NCBI GenBank assembly: GCA_014529385.2 | Contig: CM043942.1 | Coordinates: 22,553,991-22,583,990 of the forward strand | Reading direction: 5' to 3' | DNA: 30,000 nt | Source of the DNA: Adiantum capillus-veneris | Lineage: Eukaryota; Streptophyta; Polypodiopsida; Polypodiales; Pteridaceae | Part shown: in pieces, positions 27,886 through 30,000 of the stretch | Layout of the letters: every line of letters begins with the position of its first letter | How positions within the stretch are numbered: the stretch's first letter is position 1 | Program-made: the position numbers and the translations under genes | The notes under the pieces: model-generated | Told to the model about the DNA's origin: nothing | Seen by the model: the letters and a program-made list of their open reading frames with translations, nothing else | Databases searched by the model: none

Positions 27886-30000
27886 ACAAACCCTTTTCCA
27901 AGCTCTCCATGGCTGCAACAACCACATGCACGCCCTATAGTCCAGCATTATCTCTCTACTAGCTTTCTCCCATCTCCATTGTAGCACCAAGCAAGCTTCT
28001 CCTCCATCTCTTCCCCTTGTCCACCACATAGTTCCACACCAAGCTAGCTCCTCTCCCTTCTCTCACCTCCATTAGAGCATGAAACAAGATTCTCCTCCAT
28101 GAAACTACATAGAAACCTCTACTCCCGAAGGTGGAAAAAGCATCAACTCACATGACTTGCATACCACAAGAACAGGAAGTGTGAATAGTGTTGGGCATAT
28201 CAAGGATTCATCTCCAACATAAAGATAGAATGGTGAGAAAACTACCCTTGTAGCTTACATTCAGAGCTTAAGATCATCTCCGTCTTTAAGTTTATCATGC
28301 TGGAGGGAATTAACCTCTTTATGGCTTTCAATGTTTAGGCTTCACACCTCATAACATTGGGTGGTGCTATTTTGTTGATGGCTTTGGTGCGCCATCTATA
28401 GTTTTGTAGCATGTGATTGAGTCTCACAATGTAAGTAAGTTGTGTTATCTATGGAGAGTCAGCAAAGATTTTTCTTATAATTTATTCTTTTTATAGTTGT
28501 CATTAGATTATTAGAATGATATCATTTTGTACTTTAAAACTTTGTGCTCACGTAATCTGTTGTTTACTTACAGAGTCAACTTGTTTTGAGAGGACATGAG
28601 CAAGCAACCATGTGCAGAGATGGAAATCACCCTGTTTTTGTTCTGTGAGGAACCTTTCACTACCGTGTTACAAGATTTTGATAAGAATAGTAGGATTTTT
28701 GTAGAATTTTGAACCAATAGGTACTCTCTAGGAGCTCTTAGAAAAGCCATCCCTATAGTACTACTATCTTCCCTAGTGTCATAGACACACAAATACTCGT
28801 ATATATGAATCTCTAGATGAGAAAGACAAATACTTGTAAGAGAAGCCTAACAGCAACAACATTGTCTCCATTTGTAATTATTTTTATGAGGCTGGATTCC
28901 TCTATAAATGCAATATAAATATTTCTTTTTGTTAAATGGTGTCGCACTGAGTGAGAGTATTTAATTTAGATTACTGGAGTTTCATACAGATTTGAGAAAT
29001 ATTGTTGATTTTTATGGATATTCTGATTTGCCTATAAGATGTTTGAAGTTTCAAGTCTTAATCATTCCACCATGAAGAAATTCATGCAGTATTTTTATTT
29101 CAGTTTAATCACTAATGGTTATTCTTATTAAGTGGATCATAACCTTTGTCAAGATGTCCTCATTCGGGGATGTTGAATATATATCAATAGCAACATTTCA
29201 AAAGTTGAGAAAGCTAAATTTTGCTTTCCAAAATGTTATTGTTTCCATACTATGCTTATGCCAAGCTTGACTTAGAGAAATGACAACTTGAGATGGAGGT
29301 GTAGATATATAGGGGTGACTTATTATTGATTCTTGTTTTGTCATATATATTATAAATCCTTTGACTTTCCACCTTTTTGAGTAGTGTTGACAAGTTTTGG
29401 TATCAAACCTTCTTAAATATCCCTATTCATTTGCTATTGGTAGCTATTTATTTGGTATTGCTAAAGATCATACCAATAGCTATCACCTTGTGAACTTAAT
29501 TGTTGAATTGTGGATTTGATTTTTACTATGTAGCTCATTTGGATAGAGAAAGTGTAAACATAAATTATAGATACATGCATTGTTAACATAGAAGATATGT
29601 ATCACTCGAACCTATATAAATGTTAATCAAGAAACCTTTGGCTGGATACTATAACAATAGGGGTCACATGTGGTTTCAAATACCAAAGAAATGGCTTAAC
29701 CAAAACATTCCCAAGAACACGAGGTGAACACAAGGAAGTAAAAATTGGCTCCTTGTTTGGTTGATTTCTAGTGCTAAATGTTCTGAGTGCACAAAATTTG
29801 TGAGGCCTTTGACCTTGGGAGCTCACTAAAGTATATGTAACATAGCACATGTGTTCAAAAGAAGGGAATTTATATTCTTGTAAAGTTACAGAAACATGTG
29901 TAGGTAAGGCCTATAAGGGCTACTTTCAATCCATTGTGGTGAACGCACATGATATAGGAAAATTTTACATATTGAATACTCCGGACATCAAACACTAAAA
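27886..30000. other. Spacer without a recognisable gene
   Basis: AT-rich sequence. Open frames such as minus 28568-28792 and minus 29623-29850 have no recognisable domains. The latter (PHKFCALRTFSTRNQP, PFLWYLKPHVTPIVIV) looks slightly protein-like and could be a worn coding fragment, but I cannot support a call. No RNA genes or element ends were seen. Confidence 0.35.

Noticed and set aside
29623-29850. 75-codon minus frame with a slightly protein-like look
   Set aside because: There are no recognisable motifs, no neighbours in the same sense and no sign of exon borders, so it is not strong enough to call a gene.

Overview
This window is nuclear DNA of a large, repeat-rich plant genome. The evidence is nested LTR retrotransposons with plant-type primer-binding sites (initiator tRNA-Met and tRNA-Asp types), GT-AG introns, AT-rich spacers and heavily decayed element coding regions. 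A gymnosperm or another large-genome land plant fits best, but the sequence does not fix the species. I see no intact host gene. Nothing here is bacterial: there are no operons, Shine-Dalgarno sites or CRISPR arrays.

Layout. (1) 1-3.3 kb: the 3' end of an unrecognised plus-strand gene (to 439) meets, tail to tail, a four-exon minus-strand gene (3310-487). That gene reads like a DDE-type transposase with two nonsense codons. (2) 4.3-17.03 kb: a minus-strand, gag-only Ty3/Gypsy-type element. It has a 0.93 kb LTR (16102-17033), a tRNA-Asp-type PBS, a 2 kb leader packed with a recurring palindrome, and a gag frame (14014 to about 4876) with two short zinc knuckles. No pol is seen. A complete minus-strand Ty1/Copia element (6958-12700, TSD AAAGG) sits inside that gag frame. 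(3) 17.08-19.8 kb: decayed plus-strand coding sequence for an acidic protein I do not recognise. (4) 20.7-24.9 kb: plus-strand Gypsy debris in the order integrase, protease, LTR-like block, then a gag-like/coiled-coil ORF full of stop codons. (5) About 26.0-26.8 kb: a coding-less leader, PBS and LTR of a second element related to the inserted Copia. (6) 26.8-30 kb: spacer with short repeats, no recognisable gene.

How the parts relate: the gag-only element is the older host and the Copia element the younger insertion, since cutting out the Copia plus one TSD copy rejoins the gag frame exactly. The Copia has itself since decayed: its two LTRs differ at roughly a dozen positions by eye, and its ORF has frameshifts and a fold-back duplication in reverse transcriptase. 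Much of the other decay is nonsense change that fits C-to-T transitions, as expected of methylated plant transposons.

Most worth a second look: the family of perfect or near-perfect palindromes shared by the leader, far end and LTR of the gag-only element; the unnamed multi-exon transposase-like gene with its convergent partner; the stop-riddled but indel-free coiled-coil frame at 24.03-24.71 kb; and the template-switch scar at 8230-8329.
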